Origin: Meconema thalassinum
Taxonomy: Eukaryota; Arthropoda; Insecta; Orthoptera; Tettigoniidae
NCBI GenBank assembly: GCA_946902985.2
Contig: OX336388.2
Span: 1,503,088,545-1,503,152,544 of the forward strand
DNA: 64,000 bases
Reading direction: 5' to 3'
Shown piece by piece: positions 1-13,200 of the stretch. Position 1 is the first letter of the stretch; each line of letters starts with the position of its first letter. The notes below the pieces were generated by a model. That model did no database searches, had not been told where the DNA came from, and saw only the letters and a program-made list of their open reading frames with translations. The position numbers and the translations under genes are program-made.

Positions 1-1437
1 TTATTACGAGTGTTGTATCGTCCGCAAACGAAATTTCCTTATGTGAATGAACATTCTGTGTTATATCATTGATATATAGAAGAAAGAGTAGTGGGCCCAA
101 AACCGATCCCTGGGGTACTCCAAATTTAAAAATTCCCTCATTGGACAATGTTTCATTAAGTAATTTGGTTTCATCATCCCTGTGTTTCAAGCTTACTATT
201 TGTTTACGCCTTGTTAAGTAAGACTCTATCCATTTATTAGCTAGACCTCTAATACCATATTGATTTAGTTTTGTAAGGAGGATTTTATGGTCAACAACAT
301 CAAATGCTTTCGATAAATCCAAGAATAGGCCAGTTACATGGTCCTTATTGTCAATTAATTTCAGTATAGGCTACTATTACTACATTCATAAATTGCTGTC
401 TGTGTAGATTTTTCCGTTCTGAATCCATGTTGTGAGTTTGATAGTATTTTATTTTTTTCTATAAAACTTATCAGTCTCTTATACATGATTTTTTCCACAA
501 TTTTTGCAATACCAGTTGGTAAGGTAATAGGACGATAGTTATCTAATTCATTTTTGAACCGTTTTTGTACACTGGAATTACTTTTGATAACTTCAAAATA
601 TCGGGGTAAGTTCCTGAGAGAATTGAACTGTTTATTAAATGGGTGAGTGGATTTATTATATTTTCTGCACATTTCTTGCATCAGGGATGCCATCGATGCC
701 AGCACAGAATTTATGTTTTAGCTCTTTTATAACTATTCTTACCTCTTCACTTGTGGCATGATTTATAAATAAAGAATCACATTACCTGTGATATATTTAA
801 TAATTTTTGTGGAGTTTCCAGAAAATAGTCATTAAAAGTGTTTGCTATTTCCTCTGGATTATTAATCACTTTATTATTTCTGGTCAGTGTAATGTTCCTT
901 TGTGTTTTAGCAGATTTTCCAGTTACTTTCTTTATCACGGACCACATAGCCCTGTTTTTATTAGATGATTGGGAAATAAAATTATCATTATGCATTTTCT
1001 TTGCTAGTCTTATTACCTTATTTAATATGCTAGTGTATTTTTTGTACTATAAATTGTATTCAGGTGTTGTGTGGTATTGTTTATATAATTTGTGTAGAAA
1101 TTTCTTTCTTTGACATGAATTTATAATCCCTGTTGTTATCCAATTGCTAGTTTTGTTATTTTGAATAGTTCTTTGTTTAAAGGGAAATGCTGTTTCAAAA
1201 TAGTGTTTTAGGGTACTGTTAAATGCATTAAATTTATCATTTACATTTTCTAGTTTATAAATTTCTGACCATGTTTCCTTATTTAATAAGTCATTGAAAT
1301 AACTTTTGTAACATTTGTTTCAGTGAATGACCTGAACTTTGATTTTATTCCATTATCATTATTATTGATTGTTTCGGGTACCTCAAAACTCAGTATTTGT
1401 CCATGGTGGTCACTAAAACCCGGACAATAGACTGAAA
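1..1437 (-). pseudogene. Jockey-like non-LTR retrotransposon remnant, reverse transcriptase and end of endonuclease
   Basis: Read on the minus strand it starts near 1437 with the last part of an endonuclease domain (an SDHHGQILSFEV-type end). A linker follows at 777-995, then reverse transcriptase: NYRPITLPTGIAKIVEKIMY, a QHGFR..KSTQTAI block, LFLDLSKAFDVVDHKILL, GVPQGSVLGPLLFLLYINDI and the catalytic FADDTT near 25-10. The order and wording fit jockey-type LINEs. Stops and frame changes (for example near 361 and 705-777) show it is dead. The endonuclease N-terminus is missing, and the 3' end runs off the left edge of the window. Confidence 0.85.
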
Positions 1438-1540
1438 TTAAAATTAAAACCACCTGTATGCTCTTTCGAGTGCTTTATATTGTAATATTAACCTAACATT
1501 ATGGGGTTTGAAGCCATTTTCAGTATTGCCTTGGTAGTCC

Positions 1541-1877
1541 AAATTTGATGTTTTTCAGTAGGTCAACACGATTGTACCCAATTATGTTGGGTTATTCCCT
1601 AATCCTGAAAAAAAGAAGAAAAAATAGGCTTCACAAGATTAATAAATACTCTTGGATGACCAGTTTCGATCGTCAAGCGATCATCAGCAGATCCATTATA
1701 CTTAGGCTATTAAATCTGAAAGTATTTACAAGTGTAATGGATCTTGTGATGATCAAAACTGGTCATCCAAGTGTATTTATTAATCTTATGTTTCTTTTTT
1801 TTTTTTTTTTCAGGATTAGAGAATAACCCATCACAACTGGGTACAATTGTGTTGACCGACTGAAAAACATCAAATTT
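1541..1877. repeat. Foldback element, copy A (337 bp)
   Basis: About 70 bases at the left (1541-1613) are repeated inverted at the right (1808-1877): AAATTTGATGTTTTTCAGTM at the outer edge and TAATCCTGAAA at the inner edge. An inner arm pair (about 1652-1695 and 1731-1771) also folds back, so nearly the whole element can form one hairpin. A non-paired leader GGGTTTGAAGCCATTTTCAG lies just left (about 1504-1523), as in copies B and C. The inner arm on the minus strand holds CTGATGA..GAAAC (1663-1687). Confidence 0.85.
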
Positions 1878-2859
1878 TTCATATTAACTTAACCTAACCC
1901 AATACACTGATCACAGATGTTGCGCTGTATATGACCGCCTGCAATGCCATTGTGTATGAAGTATTTTTTACCCGTAATTACTGTGATATCAGCGATGATT
2001 CCGCCTAGCCTATACTTTGAAGGTAACTCTTGTTGTCAAAGTAAGCCTAGCAAGTGATACTACTGTACTGTCAAAGTCTTAATATAATTTCTGGATAGTA
2101 AAGGAGCTAAGTGCTATACAGTAGCCTAACATAATTGCATAGATAGGGTTCAAGATTAGCATATTAAATAATTCCAATGCATCATCTGTAATAATATAGA
2201 CAAGTTTGTGGCCTTACTGCAGACTAAAAATTCAGTGGAGTTCTAGCCAATGAGAGAGGTGTTACCTGTTCAAGGGTCAGGCTGTGGAACAAGTCTAGGA
2301 TACATTGGGATAGTTATGATTAGCCTATGTTGCCTGTCTCCTACAGTAGCCTACTTTTTGTTAGATCTTAAAATAACCTGTCTATTTTTGGACAACAGTG
2401 CTTTTGGTATCAATTTCAAACATATGAGCCTGCTTTGCATGAGCCTAAACCCTTTATTGGAATCTTGATAGACCAATGGTTTTAGCATCCACTGGGCCTA
2501 GCCATCTGACATTATTTTAAGCATCATTCCATAAATTTATAAAATACATTGTGTATGTAACGACACTGGATCCCTTGTGAACATATCTGCCATGTTCCGA
2601 CTTGTAAGTCATCATTGACGCCATGTGAATAGGGTAGCATCCATATCAGCATATTAAACTGTGGACTGCGATTTGAGCAGGAATGAGAAAGAGAGACATA
2701 AGGCTCACAGTCATTGGATAGGAAATGGTATCTCACTAACGATAAGGAAAATATGTAATTGTTAAAAATAATCGGGATTACATTTATCTGCTGCTGTTTA
2801 CAACAAGAAGTATTATACAGAAGGCACTTCAGATGAGCGACAGCAGCATAAGTTGTAAC

Positions 2860-3708
2860 TAGGGCTCGGATTCGAGCATATTTGCATATTTTTCCCCTCA
2901 ATAGTACGCATTGAAGGAAGCCTTTCGGTGGTATTTTCACCTCTCTGGAACCAACAGAATTGAAATTTATCGAGCATATAAATGCATAAAACCGCGGTTT
3001 TCAGAATAGAAGCATATAAATGCATATTCTTGTGGTTTTCCTCTAAATAGTTTGTTTTCCTTCGAATTGCTCCATCCCCTTCCCTGAATTCGGGCCCTGA
3101 CCATCCTTAAGGTTCGAAAACAGAAATAATTATTGAAAAGCCTATCTGGTGCGAATAATAAAACCGCAGTTTTTTAACCTTTAGTGAGGTCGTTCTCGTC
3201 ATTGAAACTTTTATTGACTGATTTAAGAAAATCATTCAAAACTGAAAACATAGAAAAAATTCTCGTTGTACAGACCAATGCAGATCTACTTCATTGACTC
3301 GCCTAATTTTGAACATTTTGTAAATGAACTTTTAAACTGTAACTTTTATAAGAAAACTTCTTATATATACTTGAAACTTGAATGCGAGTATATCGCAGTG
3401 TATCATACATACAATCAGAAAATAAAGCCCGTATGTAATGATATGTTAGGGGACCAATAACCTAGATGTTAGGCCCCTTAAAAAACAATTATCATCATCA
3501 TCATAAAGATATGTTATTGGTTTTTTTGTTTCACTTTCCTTTCTATAGTTTTTAAGTTTTTTTAGCATATTCTGCATATTTAACCGCATATATTGTTTTT
3601 TTTTGAGCATATAAGTTAATGGGTTTTTCGAGCATATCTATCGAGCATAAAACACATGGTTTTCGAGCATATCTGGAGATTTTATCGAGCATATCGATCC
3701 GAGCCCTA
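2860..3708. mobile_element. Non-autonomous hAT-type transposon (849 bp)
   Basis: The terminal inverted repeats read TAGGGCTCGGATTCGA at the left and the complement of TCGATCCGAGCCCTA at the right. They are flanked by an 8-bp target duplication GTTGTAAC (2852-2859) and GTTATAAC (3709-3716), 7 of 8 matching. Eight-bp duplications and short TAGGG-type ends are typical of hAT. The body is full of GAGCATAT subterminal motifs, which in hAT elements bind transposase. No transposase is encoded. At about 3450-3505 it contains the SINE/LINE-like tail ATAACCTAGATGTTAGGCCC followed by ATC repeats, so another retroelement once landed inside or was captured. Confidence 0.85.
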
Positions 3709-4084
3709 GTTATAACTCTTAACTACCGTAATATAAATCGAACCACCATCACCTTTGATGCGTTGATACAGCTGCTTGCTGCAAATCCTTTTCTCGAACC
3801 CTGTATAGCACTTATTGTGATTTGGGCCTGAATCTCCTCTATGGTGTCAAATGCCACACCTTTCGCTTCAACTTAAGTTTTCAAAAAGATAATACCACAA
3901 GGTGTGAAATCTGGTGAATAGGGAAGTTTTAAGTTCACTGCCTTGTTGTCTTAGCCATAGATGCACACATATATAAAATAATCTGTATATCTATTTATAT
4001 AGCCTGATGTATATCAAATGTATTCATTACCCACTGATGTTTATAATACTGGATTGCATTTTTATGTTTAGGTTTTCCTTGAGA

Positions 4085-4228
4085 ATGGATTATGACTATT
4101 TGATCAAATTCTTGGCCCTTGGAGATTCTGGTGTTGGCAAGACTAGCTTTTTATACCAGTATACAGATGGAGTCTTCAATTCTAGATTCATTTCAACTGT
4201 TGGTATCGACTTTCGGGAAAAGAGGCTT
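4085..4228 (+). CDS. Rab27: Rab27 coding exon 1 (residues 1-48)
   Basis: It encodes the P-loop and switch I, ends on a full codon, and is followed by a strong donor gtgagt at 4229. A pyrimidine-rich tract ending in AG at 4070-4071, just before the ATG, looks like a splice acceptor. The exon therefore probably starts at 4072 with a short 5' UTR, and a non-coding exon should lie further upstream. The frame is open upstream of the ATG, but those residues look unlike any Rab, which supports 4085 as the start. Confidence 0.93.
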
Positions 4229-7200
4229 GTGAGTTTCCTATCCTCTACATGTCACAACTGTGTGTGTTTTTTTTTCAATTTAGTTTATAATTTGTTTTGT
4301 TTCATTGAGTCATTCCACAATTTATAAAGGTTTACAAGTTTTGTGTGGATCCAGCTGCTTTCCAGGAAGTGGAAAAAGGGACTGTAGACAGAGTGAAGGA
4401 GATGTATTGTGGAAGTGTGAGTTGTGTGAAAGTTGGAGTGGAAAGAACAGACTGGTTCAGACAAATGAGTGGCCTGAAACAGGGTAGTGCACTGTCACCC
4501 CTTCTTTTTATTGTGGTTATGGACGAGGTAATGACACGGGTAGCAGGAAAGTTAGGAGAAGATAAGATGAAAGCAATGGTGTTTGCAGATGATCTCATGG
4601 TCTGGGGAAACAAGGAGGAGGAAATTCAGGAGCAATTGAAGGCTTGGGAAGAAACAATGGGAGAGTACGGATGGAAGTTCAACATCAGTAAATGTGAGAT
4701 CCTGTTAACGACCAGGAAAAGGAACAGACCAATGAGTGGGATAACACTTGGAGGTGGACAGCTGAAGAAGGTGGAAAGTCTCAAGTACTTGGGAAGTATA
4801 GTGGAGGAAAATGGGAGAAATGACAAAGAGATTACGGAACGTGGCAGACAGGCAGAAACATTTCTGAGAAGCATTAGGAGCTTAGTGTGGAATAAAGATG
4901 TCCCACAAAAAAGCAAGGAAGTGTTATACAGAAGCTACTATATCCCGATACTGACCTATGCATCAGAAACGTGGATAATGAAGAAAAGAGACATAAGCAG
5001 AATACAGGCAAGTGAAATGAAGTTCCTACGAAGTAGGATCAGAGTAACAAGAAGAGACAGGGTGAGGAATGAAAAGGTCAGGGAAATAGTGAAAGAGGAG
5101 CCCTTGCAGGGTAGGATTGAGACATCAAGACTGAGGTGGTATGGACACTTAAAGAGAATGGAAGAGAAGAAGATTCCCAAGAGGATACATGAGATGCAGA
5201 TGCAGAGGAAACAACCAAGAGATAGATGGCTGAAAGGAGTCGAGGAATGTGTCAAGAAGAGAGGCGAGGACTGGACTAGAGTGACAGCGGAGAGGTGGTG
5301 GGAAGAAAGGACTAAGTGGCGAGGCTTATGTTCCAAACAGACCCAGCCTGAGGCTGGAAACTGTACAAGATGATGACGATGATGTGGATCCAGGTGCTCT
5401 TCTGGATATCTTCTTGGACGAGATCAAATAGTCTATGTCTCCATAAATTATCTGGCCATGAAAGCCTAAACTTTTCATGATTTTTTGGCACCTTCATAAG
5501 GAGCAAAATAGTGCTAACAGAACTAAATTAGGTCTGCTCCTTTGCCCAAGAAGCACTGCAGTGTGTTTCATAAGTGGGACATAGCAAGCAGTTGCTTTTC
5601 CAGATGGGGTCCAGGTAGGGTGTACATATGTCTGCTGATGAGTTTAATTTGTACATTTGAGTGAAACCCCCACAGATATACCACTATACATAGAAGAATT
5701 TGCTGTAATTTTAGGGGCATATTTTGTCTAATCTTAGGTTTTTATTTCTGTTTTAGCCAACTTCTTTTAATTTGGATTAGGCCTACTGGGTTTGAATTCT
5801 GCATTAACTTAAATGAACTTTGTATTTATTAACGTAGGCTATTGGCCAATATTGTGTTTTCTAGAAAATTGCATACAGACTCAGCATTTAAAATCTGTAA
5901 ATATAACTTGATCTTTCATTTAACAATTTTGCATTAATGCATTTCCATCTTTAGAGGTAAAGAGAAATAGATCCTGCACCATTGCCAGATTTTGCACTAG
6001 GAAAGTAAAATAAGTGGCAAAATGTTACATAAGCGTACCAATACTAACTTGTAGATATTGGGTTTATGATGTTTGAAGCCATTTTCAGTGTTGACTTAGT
6101 AAACGAAAGTTTGATGCTTTTCAGTCGCGTCAACATGAGTGTACCCAAATGAGATGGTTATTCCCTAATCCTGGATTAGGGAATAACCCATCGTGTTGAC
6201 CGACTGAAAAGCATCAAACTTTCGAATATTAGGTTTATAGAAATGGACCCTGCAGTTTCTCGTGACTTTTAAAGATGAATTTTCGTTAATTAGTAGTTTC
6301 AGATTTAATGTGGACACATGTTTCATGCGAGGATCATATTCATCTGAAACACCATCAGGAAAAAGAATGTACCGGTATTTGGAAACGATTTGCAGCCTAT
6401 GATGGCTAAACATCCAGGATAGCTACGTGCATAAACATGAAAGTTCAAGCTATCTGCTGGACTTGGGAGGCGAATAGGTTTGAAACCCTCCATTGGCCAT
6501 CCTTGAAATACTTTTCTGTAGTTTCCCATTTTCACTTTAAGCAAATGCCAGGGTGGTATCTTCCAATAGGCCACTGCTGTGTACTTCAAACTCCTTGCCC
6601 TATTTCATTCTTCATTTCATTTGCATTAACCCTATCAAAAGTTTCGTGTCTGAATGGGCATCTGGCTATTACCGTAAGTCCATTGCTACATAAGTTCGCG
6701 ACTCAGCTTACCCTATCTCCAACCCCTTGGAATAGGCAATTAACTTATAAGGGATAGAATTACCTGTATGGCAATTTACTGTGTATTGAAACTGAACACT
6801 CTATTGCAGTATATTAAATGAATATACAGTACTGTACTTAAATTAAATGTGATTAACTACCGGTGTTGATTTTTATTTTCTCTATGGTATTTTGCAATAG
6901 ATGGTGACAGGTTAACTTATCTTCTTAATTGTTTTTTTTTTCCTTCAAGGTATATCGATCACAAGGCCGGAGTCAACGTGTTCATTTGCAGCTGTGGGAC
7001 ACTGCTGGTCAAGAGAGGTAGTATTTGTGGGAATTCATTGAGTTTTCTTCTTTTCATGAGCAATTGAATGGCAATTTGCATGTTGAATCCCTTGCTTGTG
7101 TTTTATTGCATGCAATTTCTTGTATCATCGTTGTATCGGTTGTGGTATAGTGTATTCAGTACAAGACTCCCACTTGTCTTATTTTCCTACTTTTGTGTAA

Positions 7201-10200
7201 AATTTTCTACTTGGTCCTGTATTTTAGTAATGGGGTTTGTCCTACATTTCCTACCTTTCAATTAGCTTTTATAATCTAGTAAAATAATGGAATGTGAATG
7301 TCTACTTTTATAAACTGGACTCACAGTTAAAGCTTTCAGGTTTTCCTAGACAAAAATGTTGGTTCATGCACTCTGATGATGATGATGATGATGATGATTG
7401 TTGGGTCATCTGCCCCTGTTCATGCAGTTTCCACAACATCTATAAAGCTCTTGGAAGCAGTCTTCAAGGTGTTCCATTTTCCATAATTGAAGCATGTGCC
7501 CTAAATGTATAGACTATTTTTTCAAGCCATCAACTGCCTGGAGATACAACTTCAATAAATCTCAAGAACTGATGGAAGTTTCTGAACAACTTTCTACAGT
7601 TTGAGAGTTGCTGATGGCTTAGCGTAACCCCAGTGTTGAATAGATTCATACGGACCATACAACATTTGAGCACTATTTTGTAATGATTTTACCTCAGAAT
7701 CGAAGTTTCATGTGCCTAAGCAATATATGCTATGCTGTCCTTACGTAGGTTCTACTCATAGGGTTAGTGCTATTGTTATAACTCAGTGAGGAAAGCAATG
7801 GCAAACTACCTCACTCCTTACTTGCCTAGTACGCCTCATTATATTGCTGCCTATGGTGGAACGTTTTGAGGATTCAACCAGCCTCTGGACTGACTACCTA
7901 ACAGACAGGACTCTTACTTCTGGTCTAAGGAAGAAGCTTCTTCCATTGATGCAATTTTTAGTTTATATCAGTGACATTTTCTCGAAGTTCCTTACTATGT
8001 TTCAGGCTGAACAACCTCTAGTTGATGTCGTCTATGATAAAATAAATTAAGTCTTGAAGTTCTTAAGGGGGTTTGTTAACTCTGAAGAAGTTCAAATTCA
8101 TGCGATCATATTCAGGTTTAGTTCTCAAAAGGAAATTTGTTTCCCTTTAATAAAACTGAAATAGGCATGAAGTATGCTGGCAACAAAGATTTCTGATAAA
8201 GGAAAATTGGATTCCAGTCACCAAAAGTTACCAAACTTTACTATTTTGTGACAGAGTTCTAAAAAAAAAATATAAAAAATAATAATAATGCAGTGTCTTC
8301 ATTGTCTTATGAGAACAGACTACAAGAGTTACCATGTTTCAAAGGGCTAATGACTCAAATTCTACATTTTCTAAATTGAAGAAAGATTGAAGAATTGGAT
8401 GATTTACCAGGTTGACAAAGACGTGAAGAAACAGTGGTTTATAAACCAAGAAACTGATAAAGAAACTGGATACTTCAGAGTGGACTTACTGTTGGGCAAG
8501 AGTCGAAAACTTCAGATGGAAAATATAAGTATCGTCATCTTTGTTGGTATGTACCATCTCTGTTGGTTCTGGCATGTGGAAACTCTGATTTTCACTGAAT
8601 AAAAATCTTGTTTTTCCTGAGATAAATTCTCTATCTGAGAACACCATAAGAGGATTCCTGTGAAAGATTTTATCTGAGTGGCAGGTAAGACATCAAAATC
8701 CCAAAGGAAATGTTAGGTACTGCTACAGGATCTCATGCAAAATTATAAAGCAGTCCAAGAAAAGCGAAGAGAACAAGAGAAAAAAATAAGGAAGAGAAAA
8801 AGACCAAAGGTGGAGATATGGCTGTCAATAATAATAATAATAATAATAATAATAAAGGAGCAAGACAAGATAAATATACTGCTCAGAACCTGCTAGAAGA
8901 AGGGGAGTTGTACATTACATTAAAGAGGAAAGATTTTGCTGAAGTGTCACTAGCTTCAGAAAATATCTCTACTAAAATATGGAAGAAAGTTAATGAAGGT
9001 TTTGAAAAGAAAGGGAAAGAAAGCTGCTTGAAAATCCAATTTCAGCTGGACTATATATCATTGCTAATAGCAATTTCGGGGGCGTGGTGGCTCAGCGGTC
9101 TAGCTGTATGCCTCTCACCAAGGCGGTCCGGGTTCGATTCCCGGTCAATGCATGTGAGATTTTCGAAGTGAAATGCCATGTCCTGTGGTTCGGATTCCAC
9201 GTAAAAAGGAGGTCCCGTGGCTCATGATCTCGCGATTAACGGTCACGTTAAACTACAAGCTTCCTTCCTTTTTAATAGCAATTTATTTTTGTACTTGTTG
9301 GTTTATATGCGTTTTACAGAGAATATAGATAAAATTAACACCCTCCTTCAGACTCTCAAATTTGCAGGGAAAATGACACACACAAAACCAATTTTGGATG
9401 AATTGAGATCACAAGAACCAAACAACTTCTTATATTACCGTATTTAATGTCCACCTGGTCACCTGGTGAGGTGTACCATACAAAGGGACTAGCCCAATGC
9501 TACACTGGGACAAAATGCTGGTAATGCTGAATTGAGCTGACCAGATCAATTTTTCCAAGTCTTTGAAATTTGATGATATTTTATGAACAGACCAAGATGA
9601 TAGAGCCTATTCGATGAATGGGATGAACAGCACCTTAGGAGATAATGGATGATCTTGGTTTTAGTGATTTCTGTATGAAACGTGTAACATCATATGAGGT
9701 AGTGCGAATATTGAGCGAGTCATTATGGGGGATTCAGTTCAGGACCCTTACAGAGTAAATACTGAAAGACTTAGCAGTCTTAAATGGTAGTGATGTTACT
9801 GTTTTGTTGGCTAGTTGCTCCCTAGATTTGTTGATGACCCATCTGTTCTTACCATTGCTTATGTTATATATAAACTGGAATACAGAGTATACTGGGTAGT
9901 AGCTGAAATCTGGCTCAAAACTGATCCCAAATCAATGAAATCCCAAGTTTTGCCATGGGGCAGATTTTGGTACCATAACATCATAGAGCAATCTTCATAT
10001 TATAGGATACAATCAGTATATTCCTTATACCCTGATAATTGAATATTTGATAAGTAGGATCATGCAAAAAGCAAGTTTATTTTTTAAAACTAAAAGCAGT
10101 GCTTTTTAATGACTCGACGCCGCGCGAGCGCCGCAAGACGGCAAAGTGCCTGGCGGGAGACAGGCTCGCGCCGCGGGCTAGCGAGGGTCTCCGATACATA

Positions 10201-13200
10201 CAAACTGGACACTCTGTACAAGGAAGAGAAAACTTTGTAGTATGTTACATGACAGTACATGGCCTTCGAAAGCAATAACTGCCATTAAGCAGTATTTTCT
10301 TCCTTCAAATGTATTGATCCATAGAAATCCAGTATGAAGAAACAAATTTTCTGAAGTGTACGTTAGCTTTGTGTTATTGTATAAAGTCTTAACTCTTTAC
10401 AATTTTGTTCCCTATAGGCTGCATCGGCATGATTTCATGGTAGTATCAATAATACTCTGAGAACAAATGGTAGCAATTCTGTGAATCGCCTGGATTCCTT
10501 AGCTGTATTTGTTAGTCAAACATTGAGACTCTTATATTAGTTGTATTACTTAAAACAGGCACCCGATATAGTAAAATGTGTAGGTATATGTGCATTGTTT
10601 GGTCATTATTTAGGATCTAGCTGAGTTCCCCAAAACTCGTGTAATTGTTCCCATGCCTTAATTGTAGGGATCTCAAAGGGCAGGGACTAACAAGAGTAAT
10701 AAAAGATTCATCAAGCACTTTGTTCTTGGCAAGTTAATTAATAAACTTAAGTTCTGACAGGCCTTGGTGACATATAAAGTATTTGGCCAGTTAGATTAAA
10801 AATTTGATATTGTTCTCCAGTACTTGGCCATTTAGTTTAACTACAGTATTTGATTACACTAGGAAACAAATAAGATAATTATTTCTGTGTGGTGTCTGAA
10901 ATTTTAAAACTGATCTTGGGTATATTTGCACTGCTGATTCGAAAACTCCTGCCCATATTATTCTAGCAGCTCTAGTATTTTAAAGATATCGATTTTGTGA
11001 TAATTTATTACAGTAATTTTGAAATTCAGATCATGGAATAACAGTACTGTGGACTATGGGATACGCATGTGATGGTGGACTACTGTTGGAGCCAACATCG
11101 AGAATGTCCAGAAATATCACATCACAGAAAATCACAGAAATGTGGATTCTGCGATGTGTCAAATTAAAGGTGTCATACATACTGTATGTTGTTTTCTTTC
11201 TGTTAGACATTACATCATACGTAGTGGACAATAAATGGACAACAACTAACATCAAATTTAAAAACTTTGTCCAAAAATACTTCTTATGTACTGGTGCTTA
11301 TTTGTCTATGATTTAGGCTTAATTGAATAACCTAGTAAGCCATATCGTGAGAAGGAGCGCTGATATGCAAAACTAATACTATTTCCAGTATGTGTACCCC
11401 AGTGAATAAGTACTAACATTTTGATAGACTTGACTCACTGACTAGCTGATGTTTCAGTTCGAGAATACTTCTGGGTTATATCCCAGGCACTAACATTTCA
11501 GGTTACATACAACGGTTTTAACAATTACCTTTTAATGTACAATTAATAACTCATAATGGTAGCTTTTAAAAACATTAATGCAATATTAGATGTTACAAAA
11601 ATGTGTGCCTTCGAAGACTTAATAACTCTTCATTTTACAAAGAGATTATGTTTCAATACCTAACAGTATGTATCACATTGTGATTCACATTTAGTATGGC
11701 TTTATAATTGATCAAAAGATGGTTCATACAGCTCATGTAGATCAATGTCCTGACACATGTGTGCCATCAGCTGATGCCTATGGGCATCGTAATAATTATT
11801 GTAAATTAGTGTACATTGCAAAACAACTCCATGTACATTATTAATTCTTAATACAGGGGCTGATATATGTCCTGGAAAATGGCTGCTCATCAAGTGTTTT
11901 GAGGAAATCACCACCAGAATGCATTCTACCGCATACCACTTATAGGTTCCTGGCAGTGCCACGATTTTATTCCACTACCTTGAGTACAATAAGAGAGTGC
12001 TTGATACATTTCACTATGAAACCAGTCCGAAGAACAATACAGTGTTAGGTAAGAGCATGTAACCTTGGATGGTTTGTTCCTCAAAACAACTATAGCTATC
12101 ATCACAGAAGTGTTTGGTGAAGGATTTACTTTGCTTGGCAAGACACTTTGAGAAACAGTCTCCTAAGTTTGTTTTGAATATCTGAATTTAAGGAAGTTAG
12201 ATCATGGCAACCTCTTGCCTGAAGAAAGCTCTAAAAGCAGCTGCTCGTCAGTTGAGTCCTTCTTTTGCAGTACCTGAGCACTAGGAAGAATATTTTGTTG
12301 CACTTTAAAAATGATGTTTAATCTTTTCCATATTTCCATATATGAAATGGACATCTGGGTAACAGGAGTTTTCGAGTTTGGTGATGTGCTTCACCATGTA
12401 CTTGTAATTGTTCCTTCACAAGAACTGCCAGGATTTGATCCCAACACAACAAGTACAAGAAGTGAGTGCCTGACACATATCACTACACAACCAGTCAGAA
12501 GTACGGAATTGTGCTGCCAAATTGTGAAATGCTGAAAGTGTCTTCTCTGCTGACCATAACAAAATTTGATTTATTGATTAAAATTTGTGATTTAAAAAAA
12601 TTCCCAGTAAAGCTAAAAATGTTTATTTTTGAAAAGATGTCTTACATGTTCTGATATCTTGATAACAATTTGTGATTTTCAGTATAATTTGCAAGAATCG
12701 CAATGTTGAAAAAATTAAGAAATGGTAGTGTTTGCAAAAAATGCTGAGATTTGCATAAATATTTGCATAATTGCAGATGCAATTTTACATGTCCCTACAG
12801 TTGAAATATTTATTGAATATTCCAACTAACCAATCAAAATTGATAAATTGTTAATTTTCATGGATTAAAAAAAAAATCAATAATCTCCACCTAAAATGTA
12901 TTTTTTGATAATTTTTTAGCAATTCAACCTCCAATGAGGTTGTCAGCTCTGTCAGTAAACAATCAAGAAGTGATTGCCATACTCAGACAATTCTTGTTGA
13001 GACTCCAAATTAACATTTTAATTTTCATTAACGTAGCTGCCATGCCATTGCATAGTATAATATTCTGATGACATCTGAGTGATTTACTAGATGAGCATTC
13101 CTATTCCTGCGATATGTCTTCCAACTAATTTCTAACAAATAAAGCCTCCGTGGCTTAGGCGGCAGCACGCCAGCCTCTCACCGCTGGGTCCGTGGTTCAA

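Larger units (their letters stand above)
1438..4084. other. 5' flank of Rab27 exon 1
   Basis: It holds a foldback repeat (1541-1877) and a hAT MITE (2860-3708), with nothing else recognised in 1878-2851. The last 370 bases before the exon (3717-4071) contain no recognisable gene and end in a probable splice acceptor at 4070-4071. They are therefore most likely the 3' part of an intron within the 5' UTR, not a promoter. Confidence 0.5.
4229..6949 (+). other. Rab27: Rab27 intron 1
   Basis: A 2.7-kb GT-AG intron. It contains an RTE-like LINE (4360-5382) and foldback copy B (6104-6224). The remaining stretches 5399-6060 and 6225-6949 are AT-rich and hold nothing I can recognise, apart from the pyrimidine tract at the acceptor. 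Confidence 0.85.

Noticed and set aside
9077..9160. Possible tRNA gene
   Set aside because: Box A and B are present but no acceptor stem closes, and a SINE body with target duplications follows. The same reasoning applies to 54209, 47742, 40985, 59724 and 55365.
8818..9171. Open frame of 117 residues with an Asn run
   Set aside because: The Asn run is an AAT microsatellite and the C-terminus is SINE sequence; no domain is recognised.
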